Source: Vitellaria paradoxa (Eukaryota; Streptophyta; Magnoliopsida; Ericales; Sapotaceae). From it: DNA of 64,000 bases. Each line of letters opens with the position of its first letter. The stretch's first letter is position 1. The position numbers and the translations under genes are program-made. A model generated the notes under the pieces. It did not search any database. It was not told where the DNA came from and saw nothing but the letters and a program-made list of their open reading frames with translations. The DNA lies in NCBI GenBank assembly GCA_019916065.1, contig CM034237.1:620001-684000 (forward strand), in the 5' to 3' direction. Shown here in pieces: positions 11,295 through 22,254 of the stretch.

Positions 11295-11422
11295 GGGCCT
11301 ATTTAGAGTAATAAAAAGTGAGATAAAGTAAGATAAATTGTGAATTTATAATTCGTATAGTAAAATAAAAAATAAATAATTTTTAAAAATTTTTAAAGAT
11401 TTTCAACAAACTAAACGTAACC
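11295..11422. mobile_element. Short Tourist-like MITE
   Basis: A 128-bp AT-rich element is flanked on both sides by TAA (11292-11294 and 11423-11425), the target duplication of PIF/Harbinger elements. The ends are imperfect inverted repeats: it starts GGGCCTATTTAG, and the reverse complement of the other end starts GGTTACGTTTAG. It is too short to encode anything. Confidence 0.6.
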
Positions 11423-11425
11423 TAA

Positions 11426-12302
11426 GTATGTTTAAAAATATAACCCATAACGTATAACTTAAGCATAAGTATAAAATATAATTCAAAACAAAAACACAAG
11501 TTATAATAAACATATTTTGCAAATTTATATTAACTTGTTTTATAATTGATAAAGGGAAACAACCAAATAGAGAGAAGTGACAAGCATTCCCATATTGTTT
11601 ACAAGTTTTAAATAACATGTTTTTACAATTTCGTATTGTTGTTAATGAAAAATAACTAATTTAACATGTATCATATTTATAAAAAAGAAATAAAAATAAG
11701 GAAAATTCATAAATTTCTTTATATTTTCTTCCATAAAATAAAGATTCAATCTTTTTTTTTTTTCATTTTATTACACGTAGTTGAGCAATAAATTTTAGAA
11801 AACTGAAGAACGCCGATTTTTTTTTTTCAATCTTGATACAATCCGAGATATATACACGTGCACGTTAAGAGCCCAAAAGAACCACAAAAAAAAAGGGTAA
11901 AGAGTGATACAGTGGTCAGAATTGAAGGGTGTTAACATGTGAATAATATCAAATTTTGGTTAGAAAACGAAAAAGAAGTTACTTGAAAAGTTTTGCTTCC
12001 CAAACTAATCCTTATTCCAAGCCGACCGCCCCAACGCCTTTGCCCGGAATGTACCGAAAATAAGAACAAATTGATAGGCATTTCTTACTCAAACATACTT
12101 CATAATGATGCTTCTAAATTATTTTAGCTTTAGATCTTTTGCGTTCATCTGATATGAAATAGCATTTCTATCCAAATTATTAATTCCAGACAGAAAATGC
12201 TAAACCTTCAGAATTACAACAAATAGGTAACAGATGGCACCATTGCGATGAAATAAACGACGTCACAGAAGGGGTTGCCTGCCTAGTGTTTAAAATATAT
12301 TG
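11426..12302. other. AT-rich intergenic, downstream of MIA40
   Basis: No reading frame or repeat structure is supported. Because MIA40 is on the minus strand, its 3' UTR and polyadenylation region should lie just left of 12303. Confidence 0.4.
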
Positions 12303-15300
12303 CTAAAGCTTCTGCTTTGGACTTGGCGATTTTTCCATCCAAACGGGAGGGATAATTTTGTAGTCTTGAGTTGGCTGGACTTCTTTCTTATTAACTTCTT
12401 CATCATCATCATCATCTAAAATGTCCTTTGAAAATGCATCAGGATTAACCTTTATACAATTCTGCAAGGCCACAAATGGATGCACGCAATCGGAACCCTA
12501 CAAGAGAAATATAAGAAAACTCAGACGCATTACAAGCTGCTAAGTAGGGATTTTAATGTAGTTCTTGACACATGAATGCACAAGCATCAAAAGTGACAAA
12601 CCCTGTTTTGATAACAGATAATGGACAATCTAACAATTGCATCTCAAACTTCAAATCAGAGAATTTCTCTTTTCAGATTACACAGACACCACCTCATTGC
12701 CAGTTATCAAAGCATGCAATCTTACTTTCAGTAACTAGAGAGATTATTTTCAAGTATTGAACCCACGACCTCGAGATCACAAAGGAGCAACCTTATCAAT
12801 AGTATAGTAGACATTATGAAACCTATTATTTTGATGTGGTAGTCAACTTTATTTCACGAATGCAGGGTATAAAAAACAAAATGCAGTGACAAAACAAATA
12901 ATAATAATTATTTATTCCAAAAGTGAGCTTAATTACCACACAAGGTGATCAAGCGATCACCCACTTTCATATGGGTTACCTTTTCCTCAGCAGTGCTCTT
13001 CAGAAAACAGAGGAAAGCCTCTGAGAACTGGCTACCACATGGGCCATTCCTCAAGTCAGCTATACAAGGACATTCTAGTGCCTTTTGAGCTTTCGCATCA
13101 AGAGACTGAAATAGAGATACTTCAACTTATTAAAGAACAAGATTGGACACAAATTTCAATTCTAAACAATGAAGTCCAAAATTCAGAAGTGGACAAACCT
13201 CATTCTCGTCATTGCCAAATGCTACAGCTTCTGGAAAGACAAAAGATTAAAGGCTATTAACTATTGGATTGCTTTGTACATTTACATACTTGATGAAAAA
13301 GGCCCCAACTAATGTAGGGATTAAGGCTTTATTAACTCCAGTTGGTTAAAGTACACGCAAAAAATAAATGGATAAAAAGGCAAGAATCAGGTCGCACAAT
13401 TAATATTAATGCAGTCAAGCTTGAAACCAGCCCCTCAGAACAAAGGCACGCCATCAAGCTTTAAGAAAAGAATTAAAGAAGCCGTGATCACAAAGCCTTT
13501 GCATTTAAGTAGTGATATGCCTTATAATTGTCATTTTTAGACGTGTTAGTTTTCTTAGTTGTAAGGGATAGCTCTCAAGGTGGGTGGGTATACCACTAAT
13601 CTGTTGACATGTCCAAGACGCAGCCTCTACAACCAGAAATGATAAGCCACCTCAATGGTAAGTTGCAGTGGCTGCATGCAAAGCCATGTTTCACTTTTTA
13701 AGGACTGAATGGCTGCATGTACGCCATGCTTTACTACTTGTTATTGACTGGCTACTTGTTAGTTTTTCCATGCCTACTCATTTCACTGTGAAGTAACCTC
13801 TATAGCCATCCATAATATAGTGCTGCAATTTTTGCTGTTCTAAAGGAGGGTTCAAGGAGTTGAAATTTCAAATGTGGGTATTTTATTATAGCTTAATTTT
13901 GTTACTTTGATTGGTTTTGAGCTCAATTGCTTGTGAAATTCAAACATTGATTGTCAAATTGTGCACAAATCAGTCCTAAAATTTTAGTTTTTTTATTATT
14001 TGATTTTGATCTTATTGACCATCATCAATTGTATTTTTGGGAATTTTTATTGACTGTCAATTTTGGTATAAGTGAAGGTGAGCCTTCATGCAACAGTAAG
14101 ATTACTTCTTTGTGACTTGAAGGAAGTGGGTTTAATATTCAGAAACATTCTCTAGTTACTGAAGGTAAGACTCTGCATTTGTCCTTCTCAAATTTTGCAT
14201 AGGCTGGAGCCTCATGCAGTGGGAAGAGATAGGGTTTAATATTCAGAAACATTCTCTAGTTACTGAAGGTAAGACTGTGCATTTGTCCTCCTCAAATCTT
14301 GCATAGGCTGGAGCCTCTTGCAGTGGGAAGAGATGCAACAAAGGTACTCTCATTTGTAATCTTCAATAGGGTGACTAATTTAGCATTGCCACAAAACTCT
14401 CTCTCTCTCTTGCTACTTCCCAGGGATTAGTTTTGAGCTTTGTTGCTCTTGGAATTTGAGTCTTTCTTATTGGTTGTGAAAAAATGAGCCCCAAAATAAT
14501 TATAAGCGACAAAATGAATTTAAAAATACATTAAAAATATTTGTAAACAAAAATTGAAATCTAACTAAATGTAAGAGTCAACTTTCATTTTAGTACATAA
14601 TGCTATATTTTGATATGTTTACCATTTTATAAAGTCTTTTGATAGAAACACTAAGGGCTCATTTGGTAATGTTTTTGTTTTCTATTTTTTTGTTTATGTT
14701 TTCAAAATTTTGTAAACTGACAACAGAATATGTTTGTTAAAATTGTTTACTCTTTTTGTTTCCAAAAAAATGAAAACTTAAACAGAAGAATGTAAACAGA
14801 AAAAAAGATGTTTTCACTGTCTTTTTTTTTCTTGTTGCAAACATTTTGTGAATTCTAATACTTTCTCCATTTTTGTTTCATCATATTAAAATAAATTATT
14901 TTATTCAAATATTTTATTAAACTAAAATTATTTTAATGAATAATATAATTAAATTAGATTAATTAAATTAATCTGTAATATCTATTATTAATTTATTTCC
15001 AATAAATAATTAAATTAGTTCATTTAATTAATGAGAAATATATTATTAAATTATTTTTAATAAATAATAAAATAAAATATATTAATTTAATTTAATAAAT
15101 AATTTAATTAATATAAATATATTTTACTAAATTATTTTTAATAAATATTATAATTAAATTATTTAATTTGATTTAATTTAATAACTAATTTAAAATAATT
15201 AATTTAAATAATATTAAATATATTTATTTAATATGAATTATATTTTATTAAATTATTTTTAATAATATCATAATTAAATTATTTAAATTGTTATGAAATA

Positions 15301-18300
15301 TATTTTATTCAATTATTTTTAGTAAATAATATAATTAAATAATAATTAATAAATTTTATATTTACTGGATTAAATGATATAATATTTATTTTTATTCAAT
15401 TGTTTTTAATAAATAATATAATTAAATTAAATTAATATAAAATATATTTATTAAATTCAATTAATTTTTAAAAAATAAAAAAATTAAATATTTTATGAAA
15501 ATAAAAAATTAGTAATTGTAAACGAAATTGTATTTCCAAACGCAGTTTTAATTTTCATTTTAGAAAAAAAAAACGACAATAGAAAAAAGAAAACAAAAAA
15601 CATAAATATATAAACGTAAATAGAAAAACGATAGTGTTACCAACCGGCTTCTAAGATTTACTATCCCATTACTTACTTGTTTTGGGGTTAATCATAAGTT
15701 AGAATTTTGGAGGCACACTTCTGAGTCGAGAGGTTTTAGAGTAAGTAGAATTAAGACAAATTATATGTATTATAAATTTAGTAAAATTAAAACTACAAAT
15801 AAGTGAAAATTAAGGATCAAGAAATGCTAAAAAGTGATCATATTCGATATCTTGAATCAATTATTCGTGCAAATGGAGGAATTGAAAAGGATATTATCAT
15901 TAGGATTTGAGCTGTGTGGTTAAAATAGAGAAGTGTCTTGGTGTTTTATATGATTGGTGATTACCTATTAAGAAAAATTTTATAGGGTAGTTATAAGACC
16001 AACTATACTTAATGGTACAGAGTATTGGGTCATTAAGAAACAACACTCTCATAAGATAAGGATGATGAAAATAAAAATATTAAGATGGATGTATGATAAT
16101 ATAAGAAAAGATTACTGTCCAAAAAAAAAAAAAAAATACAAGAAAAGATAAAATAAGAAATTTATATATTCAAAAGAAAGACGTGGGAACAATAAAAGAA
16201 AAGTTGAGAGAAGGCCAGTTAAGTTGGCTTGGCTATGTCCAATGTAGATGTAGGGATGCACACTAGTACGAAATAATGAGTCGATCCAAGTAGAATAGAC
16301 AAATAAAACAAAAAGTATACCTAAAATTATATGAACTAAAATTGTGAAGAAAGACCTAATTTTATATTACCACATGAAAAATATAATTTATGGCAGAAAT
16401 AAATAGAAGAAGAGAATTCATCTAGTCAACCCCAACTAGCTTGGATTGAGGCTTTTATTGAATTGAGTATTAGTGATTTGTTCCGGTCTCTTAAGAAATG
16501 AAAACATTTTAATTGTTTCAATAAAAACAAGAGGAAATTTTGTTCCACGAACCAAAGAAAATAAAAATGATATGGCTCAAGTTCGGACAACTAGGAAGTA
16601 AGTACTATGTGAAACTATAGATCATATTTGAATCACAAACCACGATTGAAGACACGATTCTATATTGCATTAAATTTATCTATTATAGGTTGCATGGAAC
16701 ATTTATTATTAAGACTAGTAAGATTAAATATTTTTCTCTCAAGAGAATTTGTTCAATATTTTGGGATTCAAGAACATAGATATATCCAACTCTATAGATA
16801 GGTTAAGGGAATAAAACAATAATTAGCATGCCTACTTTCATTTTTATCAGGAGACTTACTGGTGAGGAAGTCTTTGTGCGAGATTGTTCCTCCGTTTGCA
16901 ACTCATATATCTACTGGGGAGACGGAGAAGAAGCATGCATGATATGAGGGGAAATACAAATACATTCGGTCATTACAAACATTGGATCACTCTTCAGTGA
17001 CAACATAAGAAAGCTACTTGACTTTGCGCATGATAGAGTGCTTGGTCCAATTCGTTAAGAGCCATAAATTGAAGTAATTAAGATTGAGGACTAACTCTGA
17101 GAATGAAAGACATGCGATCATGTTTTAAGAATCATTTTTAAAGTTGTATGATTAAGTTGTCCTTTCGGAATTATATTGTAATATACTTTAGGATTCATAT
17201 CATTAATAAGAGTATTTTTAATAGTTTCTTCATGGTAAGGTAAACCTCCTTTGGAGGTGGGCGATTGTAAGCTCTACTTGTGAGTAGATTGTAATTGAAA
17301 TTGCTACTTTACGCATGTTGGTATGTGGCCGCATGTAGGACACATGTCAATATGTGATTGCAAGTAGATTCAGGTGTCAAACAATTGTTATTAAATGGTT
17401 ACAAGCAGGTCATTGATCCCAAGGGATATTCTTTTTGTACATGATTTTTTATACAATCTCGTATTTTTTATCTTCTTCTAGAACTTTGGAATACAGGTTG
17501 GTTGAATTTGAAATTTTACTTATACCATTAATGTTCACTATCTTGTTATTGAGTGACTGCATGCTTGCCACATATCACCATATTGTATTTTTTTTTACCC
17601 TATTTCTAATGCTTTACTATGAAGTTATTTCCTTAGCTACCCATAAACAAGGCTATACATTGGAAGAGGTTTGTTGAGATTTGAAATTTTTTGTATGTTA
17701 TTGTACCCTTATTTAACTACTAGTTGCGGCTTTGTTTGAGGCCCTTTGCTCATGGAACTCATGCCTAGCTTGCTGGATTTTGCAAAAAAGTCAGTCCTAA
17801 AATCTGATTTTTTAGCATAGTTTGGGCTTCATCCGAGTTTTATCCAAGTCCACCTACAATTGTAACTATTTGAATCTTCAACCAACCGCATCAAATATGC
17901 AGTGGTGCTTAGATAAATTGCACGCAATGAAGTTTAAGGAGTAGTGAGGACTCAACTCAAGAACAATCCCAAATGCAATTATATTTTTCAAATTATGGTA
18001 TCCATGTAGTTCAATTTTTTGTGTCAATATGTTGTGAGATTTCATACATGTGCTTCTTAGATAGCAATTAAGTACATGAATGTATGGTATTATAATTGTA
18101 ACTAGTGATTGGTAAAAAGAAAGAAAGAAAAAGAAAGGGAAAAAAAAAAAAAAAGCAACCCGGAGCACAAGGCTCCCACTCTCTTTGAGGGAGGCTGATT
18201 CTAACTAAATCTAGGATTTGAACCCTTGGCACCAGACTGCAATAGAATAACCTCACTACTCTAAGCGATCCCTTTTGAGTTAGTGATTTGTAGTGGACTT

Positions 18301-18654
18301 AAAAAGGTATTGAATTGGTTGCACCTAACTAGCATTCTACATCCATGGAAAGTGTATATTTTCTTTTTGTATTTCTACATACGTGTAAGATTTCAATATA
18401 TTATTAAAAAAAAAAAAAAAAACTTGGGGGGCTTCGGTTTGTGGAGGGTTTGTAAATGTGAAACTGATAAATAGTGAGGAATGTATAATAATAATAATAA
18501 TAATAAAGTGGAGAGGAAGACCTGCAATTAAAGATTCCATGGAAGGTCGTGCTTGTGGTTGTGATGAATTTTGGTCTGGCAGGGAAGATGACGATGAGGA
18601 TGACCAATTCCCCGACTGATGAGCCCCGGCATCGTCGCTTTGGACTTGCCCCAT
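12303..18654 (-). CDS. MIA40: Mitochondrial intermembrane space import and assembly protein 40 (MIA40)
   Basis: Four exons on the minus strand join to a 161-aa protein: 18654-18522, 13230-13199, 13105-12980 and 12497-12303 (stop 12303-12305). All introns have GT-AG ends and the phases fit. Family knowledge: MIA40/CHCHD4 is a disulfide-relay oxidoreductase that introduces disulfides into small cysteine proteins in the mitochondrial intermembrane space; in plants it also serves peroxisomes. Seen here: the redox-active Cys-Pro-Cys at residues 67-69, and twin CX9C motifs at Cys78/Cys88 and Cys101/Cys111. The N-terminus is Ser-rich ('MGQVQSDDAG' start, 'MESLIA' at 39-44) with no transmembrane anchor, as in plant MIA40. 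An Asp-rich stretch sits at about 126-130, and the C-terminus has 'YKIIPPVW'. Length is close to Arabidopsis MIA40. Exon 2 is only 32 bp. Intron 1 is about 5.3 kb and full of transposons. Confidence 0.93.
12740..12810 (-). repeat. tRNA-derived SINE fragment (possible)
   Basis: The minus strand contains 'gaggtcgtgggttcaatac', which resembles a tRNA-like pol III B box (GGTTCAAnnCC) after a 'gtgatctcgaggt' context common in plant SINE heads. It is short, lacks an obvious A-rich tail, and lies in MIA40 intron 3. Confidence 0.3.
14131..14338. repeat. 104-bp tandem duplication
   Basis: Two adjacent copies start 'tttaatattcagaaacatt' at 14131 and 14235 and end 'gcagtgggaagagat'. They differ at only about five positions over 104 bp, so this is much younger than the other tandem repeats in the window. 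It lies in MIA40 intron 1. Confidence 0.85.
14655..15651. mobile_element. Tourist-like (PIF/Harbinger) non-autonomous element, copy 1
   Basis: A 997-bp, extremely AT-rich element is flanked by TAA on both sides (14652-14654 and 15652-15654). Left end: GGGCTCATTTGGTAATG. Reverse complement of the right end: GAAGCCGGTTGGTAACAC. The first and last 150 bp also mirror each other more loosely ('tttctgtttatgttttc' against 'gaaaacataaa'). The interior holds only low-complexity TTTAATTAAA-type sequence with no reading frame. A second copy is at 39539-40350. It lies in MIA40 intron 1. Confidence 0.8.
15820..16470 (+). pseudogene. LINE reverse transcriptase tail, degenerate
   Basis: Broken plus-strand frames match the C-terminal part of plant L1-type LINE ORF2. 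From 15845: 'RYLESIIRANGGIEKDI' (family FRYLGSIIQxxGEIDEDV). From about 15990: 'TNYT' then 'LNGTEYWVIKKQHSHKIR' (family YGxECWAVKxQHxxK) and 'KILRWMYDNIRK' (family RMLRWMCGxTRK). Further on, 'caaccccaactagcttgga' resembles the 3' end of such elements. Stops and frameshifts are frequent. It lies in MIA40 intron 1 in antisense to that gene. Confidence 0.75.
16471..18100. other. MIA40 intron 1 sequence, nothing further recognised
   Basis: AT-rich intronic sequence. No reading frame was supported; the 80-codon hydrophobic frame at 17435-17677 has T-rich composition and no family resemblance. Confidence 0.4.
18115..18280 (-). mobile_element. tRNA-derived SINE with target duplication
   Basis: About 166 bp on the minus strand. 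Reading that way, the head is tRNA-like: an A-box-like 'gcttagagtagtgaggtt' is followed by a B-box-like 'gggttcaaatcc'. The body ends 'gccttgtgctccgggttgc' and a T run of 15, the tail type of Au-like plant SINEs. Flanking copies of 'tagtgattggta' (18103-18114) and 'tagtgatttgta' (18281-18292) form a 12-bp target duplication with one mismatch. It lies in MIA40 intron 1, about 240 bp from the exon 1 donor and in the same orientation as the gene. Confidence 0.8.
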
Positions 18655-18990
18655 TCCCTGTCTACCTGTATGTATGTATGTATGTATGTATGTATAAGGC
18701 TGGGCTGGTCGATTGCAATGCAAGGGATTGACAATTGAGGAGTAGGAGCTCTGCCTCTATCTCTCTGATTCTGAGACAGATGGTTTTTACTGACTTCTGG
18801 CGCAGCCAAGCACACCACCCAGGAACGGCACTTGTTAAGGCACACGGGCGGAAATAATAATAATAACAATAATAATAAAAGAATACGCAAAGTGTGCCGT
18901 CGGGTAGGGACCCGACGCAACCCAATCAGCCAATTACTTATGTGAAGTCTGATCAAAGAGAAGCTTTCGCCCCAAATACGCAAAATTACA
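18655..18990 (-). promoter_or_regulatory. MIA40 5' leader and proximal upstream region
   Basis: This lies immediately upstream of the MIA40 start codon (18654, minus strand). It contains a tetranucleotide repeat of TGTA units at about 18666-18693, which would lie in or near the 5' UTR, and an AATA/ATT-type repeat at 18855-18880. No TATA box could be placed with confidence. Confidence 0.4.
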
Positions 18991-19379
18991 TATAAATTCT
19001 TCCGTCCATTTAATCAAAAAATTAATTCTTCAACTCGTGCCTCGGATGAAGTTGCCGATTCAAAAGACGTATTTAAAATTTCCTAAAGATCGGCGTTTAT
19101 AACAACGAATTTACCAAATTAATTCTTTTATTCCTCTAAATATATATTTAAGTCCATTTTTTTTAATTCTCCTAAAACCGTGGTGTTTAGTAAAATAAAA
19201 TTTTGAATACGTGGAGTGCCAAACAAATGAAGGAGTTAATATGTGGCTCAATGTCGAACATTTTTGTTTTGGGACACATGAATTTTGACCGAACACTTTG
19301 ACTAGTAACACATGGTTCCTATACCGAACAACCAGTGGTTAACACGTGGCACCTCACGAGCATTATAGATTGACACATG

Positions 19380-20062
19380 GCTTGCAATAAAGACAGCTTC
19401 GATCCCCGTGATACCTTAGTGTTGACGAATGATATGGTGCCACGTGGCGGTAGCCGAGGATCTCAAAAGTAAGTTTGTTCGGCCATTCGATAGGCGGCTA
19501 ATAAATGTTAGGCATGAATCCTCAACATTAATATGGGCTTGTAATCATAAATGTGCCCTAGTTATGACTGAACTATGCATTTATCGCCATGGAGGAAACT
19601 AAATTAGTTCATCTCGTTATAAGTGATTGACAGATGTGACAAGTATACAGTTTGACAACTAAATTCCGGCTATACAACCGTATTTAGCCACCAAATGCAT
19701 TTAATAAAAGGTATGGGGTATTAAATGTAAAGTGAAAAGGCATTTAAAGCAAGAAAGGAAATAAAGTACCCGGAGGCATGAATACAGCCAAATCACATGT
19801 ATCATCTTATTTATTATTTATATCACTATAAATACAAGATTTCGCTTCACAATCAAGATAAGCTAACTATTGCCAACTTATTGCACTATTTACTTTCTCT
19901 CTTGAAAGTTCTCTCATAAGCTACTTGCTAACCTAAGTATCGGAAGGTTTTTCGATCAAAGACCTCCGCTCCAACCGTAACCTTTCTTTTGTCTTTGTTC
20001 GGTAGGTTAACAGTTGTATTTCCAGTTCAGTTGGCATGGTCAGCAGTTTTGGCGGTAAAATT
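19380..20062 (+). repeat. LTR-like remnant (possible solo LTR)
   Basis: This block has the layout of a plant LTR end. 'gtgccacgtggcgg' lies near 19436, a TATA-like 'ctataaatacaag' near 19830, then a T/C-rich leader with 'ctctcttgaaagttctctca' and 'cggaaggtttttcgatcaaa'. The last resembles the 3' end of Tat-lineage LTRs. No partner LTR or internal coding region was found beside it, so it would be a solo LTR or a truncated copy. The borders are guesses. Confidence 0.4.
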
Positions 20063-20990
20063 TGCTGCCAAACACGTGGTTTTCATTAAAATTCAAAGAT
20101 GGGTCACCATGAAAAATTGCAAGCAAATATGGGCTTAGGCCTTGGTTGGTTTATTTTAGCTTTTAGCTTTTTTCCGTCTTATCTGTTTTTCCCATCGAAA
20201 TTTAATTATTTTTAGAAGATGTACATATATTAATCACATTTGTAAAAAAACAAAAAAAAGGAAAAAAATAAAAAAATTTATGTCTATTTAAGTATAAACT
20301 ATCCGTTTGAGTAAAAAAGTAACAAAAAAATTATTTTTTTTAACTTTTACTTAAACAAATATAAATTTTTTATTTTTTTTTCCAATGTAAAGAAAACATC
20401 TAAAAGTTATATCTTTTTTTTTTTTAAAAAACTAAATTTTAATGAACAAGTCATATATAAATGCTATATCAAGGGTTATTTTACTTTTAAAATATTAACT
20501 ATTATGAATAATATCTTACCATCTAGTTATAATTTTATGTAATTTATAATTACCAAATAAAATAAAACATAAATTCTTAGGTGGGAGTCTCAATATTTAG
20601 AGTTTTATTTATCATATAAATCTATGTTTTCTATTATTTTTATTGTAACAATAGTTAAATCATATTATATTCTATTATATAAATCCTAGAAGACTTTTAG
20701 AATTACAATTATTATTATCTTCTTTCTTTCTACTTTTATAAATGAAATAGAATAAAAAATAATAATTTTTATAAATACAAAACAATAAATTAAATTTTTA
20801 AACTTTTTAATTTACATTTATAATTATATTTAATGTATTATTTATTATAAATTATTTTTAATGTAAATTATTTAATTATTTTTTAATCTATATTATCTCA
20901 TATTACTTATAGTTCTCCGTGTAAATAAAGAGGAAATAAATTAAAATTAACAAATAATAATTAAGTTACAGTGATAATTTATTTATTATG
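20063..20990. other. AT-rich intergenic
   Basis: Low-complexity AT-rich sequence with poly-A and poly-T runs and no supported gene. Confidence 0.4.
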
Positions 20991-20992
20991 TT

Positions 20993-21492
20993 GAGTGAGT
21001 TTGGAGTAATAAAAAATGAGATAAAATGAAATAAAATATGGTTTGAGGGAACTTTTTGTGTTTAGTGCACACAGCTCAAACCGCGTTTTTTAGAGATGAA
21101 CAGTAAGATTCCGTTCTAACAATTTCAAAATTTTAGGCAGTTATGACATCTTTACACTACAATCCGTCCAAATAAATTGTAGAAACCGTTTGGACGAAAG
21201 TTGGTCGCGCGATTCCGTCGGAATAGTTTCTACAATTCGTTGGAACAGTTTTTATGACCCTACAAAAAATAGTCAAAGTGAATATCATTTGGTAACTTAG
21301 GAGTTCATGGTGAGAATGGCGAAAAAAAAATTGACTATTTGATTAACCGAATTCTAATTATCGACTTTTTTTTTGGGAAGATATTGAACTTTTTTTTTAA
21401 CTTTGATAAGGTAAGAATGTGTAAAAATATATAAAAATTTTTAGAAATTTTTAGAGATTTTTAGAAATTTTTGGTGCACCAAACGCACCCGT
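20993..21492. mobile_element. MITE-like element, borders approximate
   Basis: About 500 bp with imperfect terminal inverted repeats: the left end reads 'gagtgagtttggagtaat', and the reverse complement of the right end reads 'gggtgcgtttggtgcac'. The left end also resembles the 11295 MITE ('agagtaataaaaagtgagat'). The interior has a more GC-rich core at 21100-21240 with repeated 'ttgtagaaaccgtttgg'-like pieces. No clean target duplication was identified. Confidence 0.4.
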
Positions 21493-22254
21493 TATATAAC
21501 TAATGAATAAATTAATTATATTTTATTTATTAATGAATTAAAATTATTTATTTAATTAAGTTAACCAATTTTAATGTAATATAATATAATTAGAAAAATT
21601 CTTAAATAATTATTAATATAAAATTCAATCAAAGATTAAAATAAATATATAATATGAAAAACTTTGTACTAGCCACATAACTAGTGTAATATATAATCAC
21701 TAGGGCGTATATATATGTATATTTCTGTTGTTTTATTTATTTTTAATTTTTTTATTATTGATAAAAAAATATTTGTAGTAAAGGGTAAAGGAAGTCATTT
21801 TATATTTTATGCAATTCTGCTGTCAGGGGAGGTAAGTGTAATTGTCATAAGTTCATGGACTGCAGTGTTTTAATAGAAACCAAAAGGGAGGTATATGTAA
21901 TTTCGACTATAAGCAAACCGGAATGTCGTCCATCTGGTGGTTTGGTTGGGAGCGGAGATATCAACACACCCAGTGGAAGAAGGGGGGGAGGAGGAGAAAG
22001 GCTGAAAGGGATGCATAAATAAAAAGGGCCAACTAACGCTCCTCCCAAACCCACCTGCTTTGTTTTTGTTAATGCTCAATTCTTTAGGATTTCATTCGTT
22101 TCTTCTGTACTTGGTTCTTCTTCTTTGGTCACTTTTTGATTATTTAGAAGACGAAGAATTGAATCCTAATAACACCGCATCTCCCTTTCCAAATAATATT
22201 CCATTTATATAGAGAAAACCCAACCCAGATTACCAAGTGTTATTGAAGTGAAAA
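21493..22254 (+). promoter_or_regulatory. Upstream region and leader of lipoyl synthase
   Basis: The first 400 bp are AT-rich without a gene. From about 22080 the sequence is C/T-rich on the plus strand ('cttcttctgtacttggttct'), typical of plant 5' leaders, and runs to the ATG at 22255. A TATA-like 'atgcataaataaaaa' sits at about 22011-22025. The transcription start is inferred only. Confidence 0.4.

Noticed and set aside
18337..18983. Overlapping minus-strand frames of up to 151 codons
   Set aside because: One frame contains MIA40 exon 1; the rest is intron, microsatellite or leader read through, so the longer frames are not proteins.
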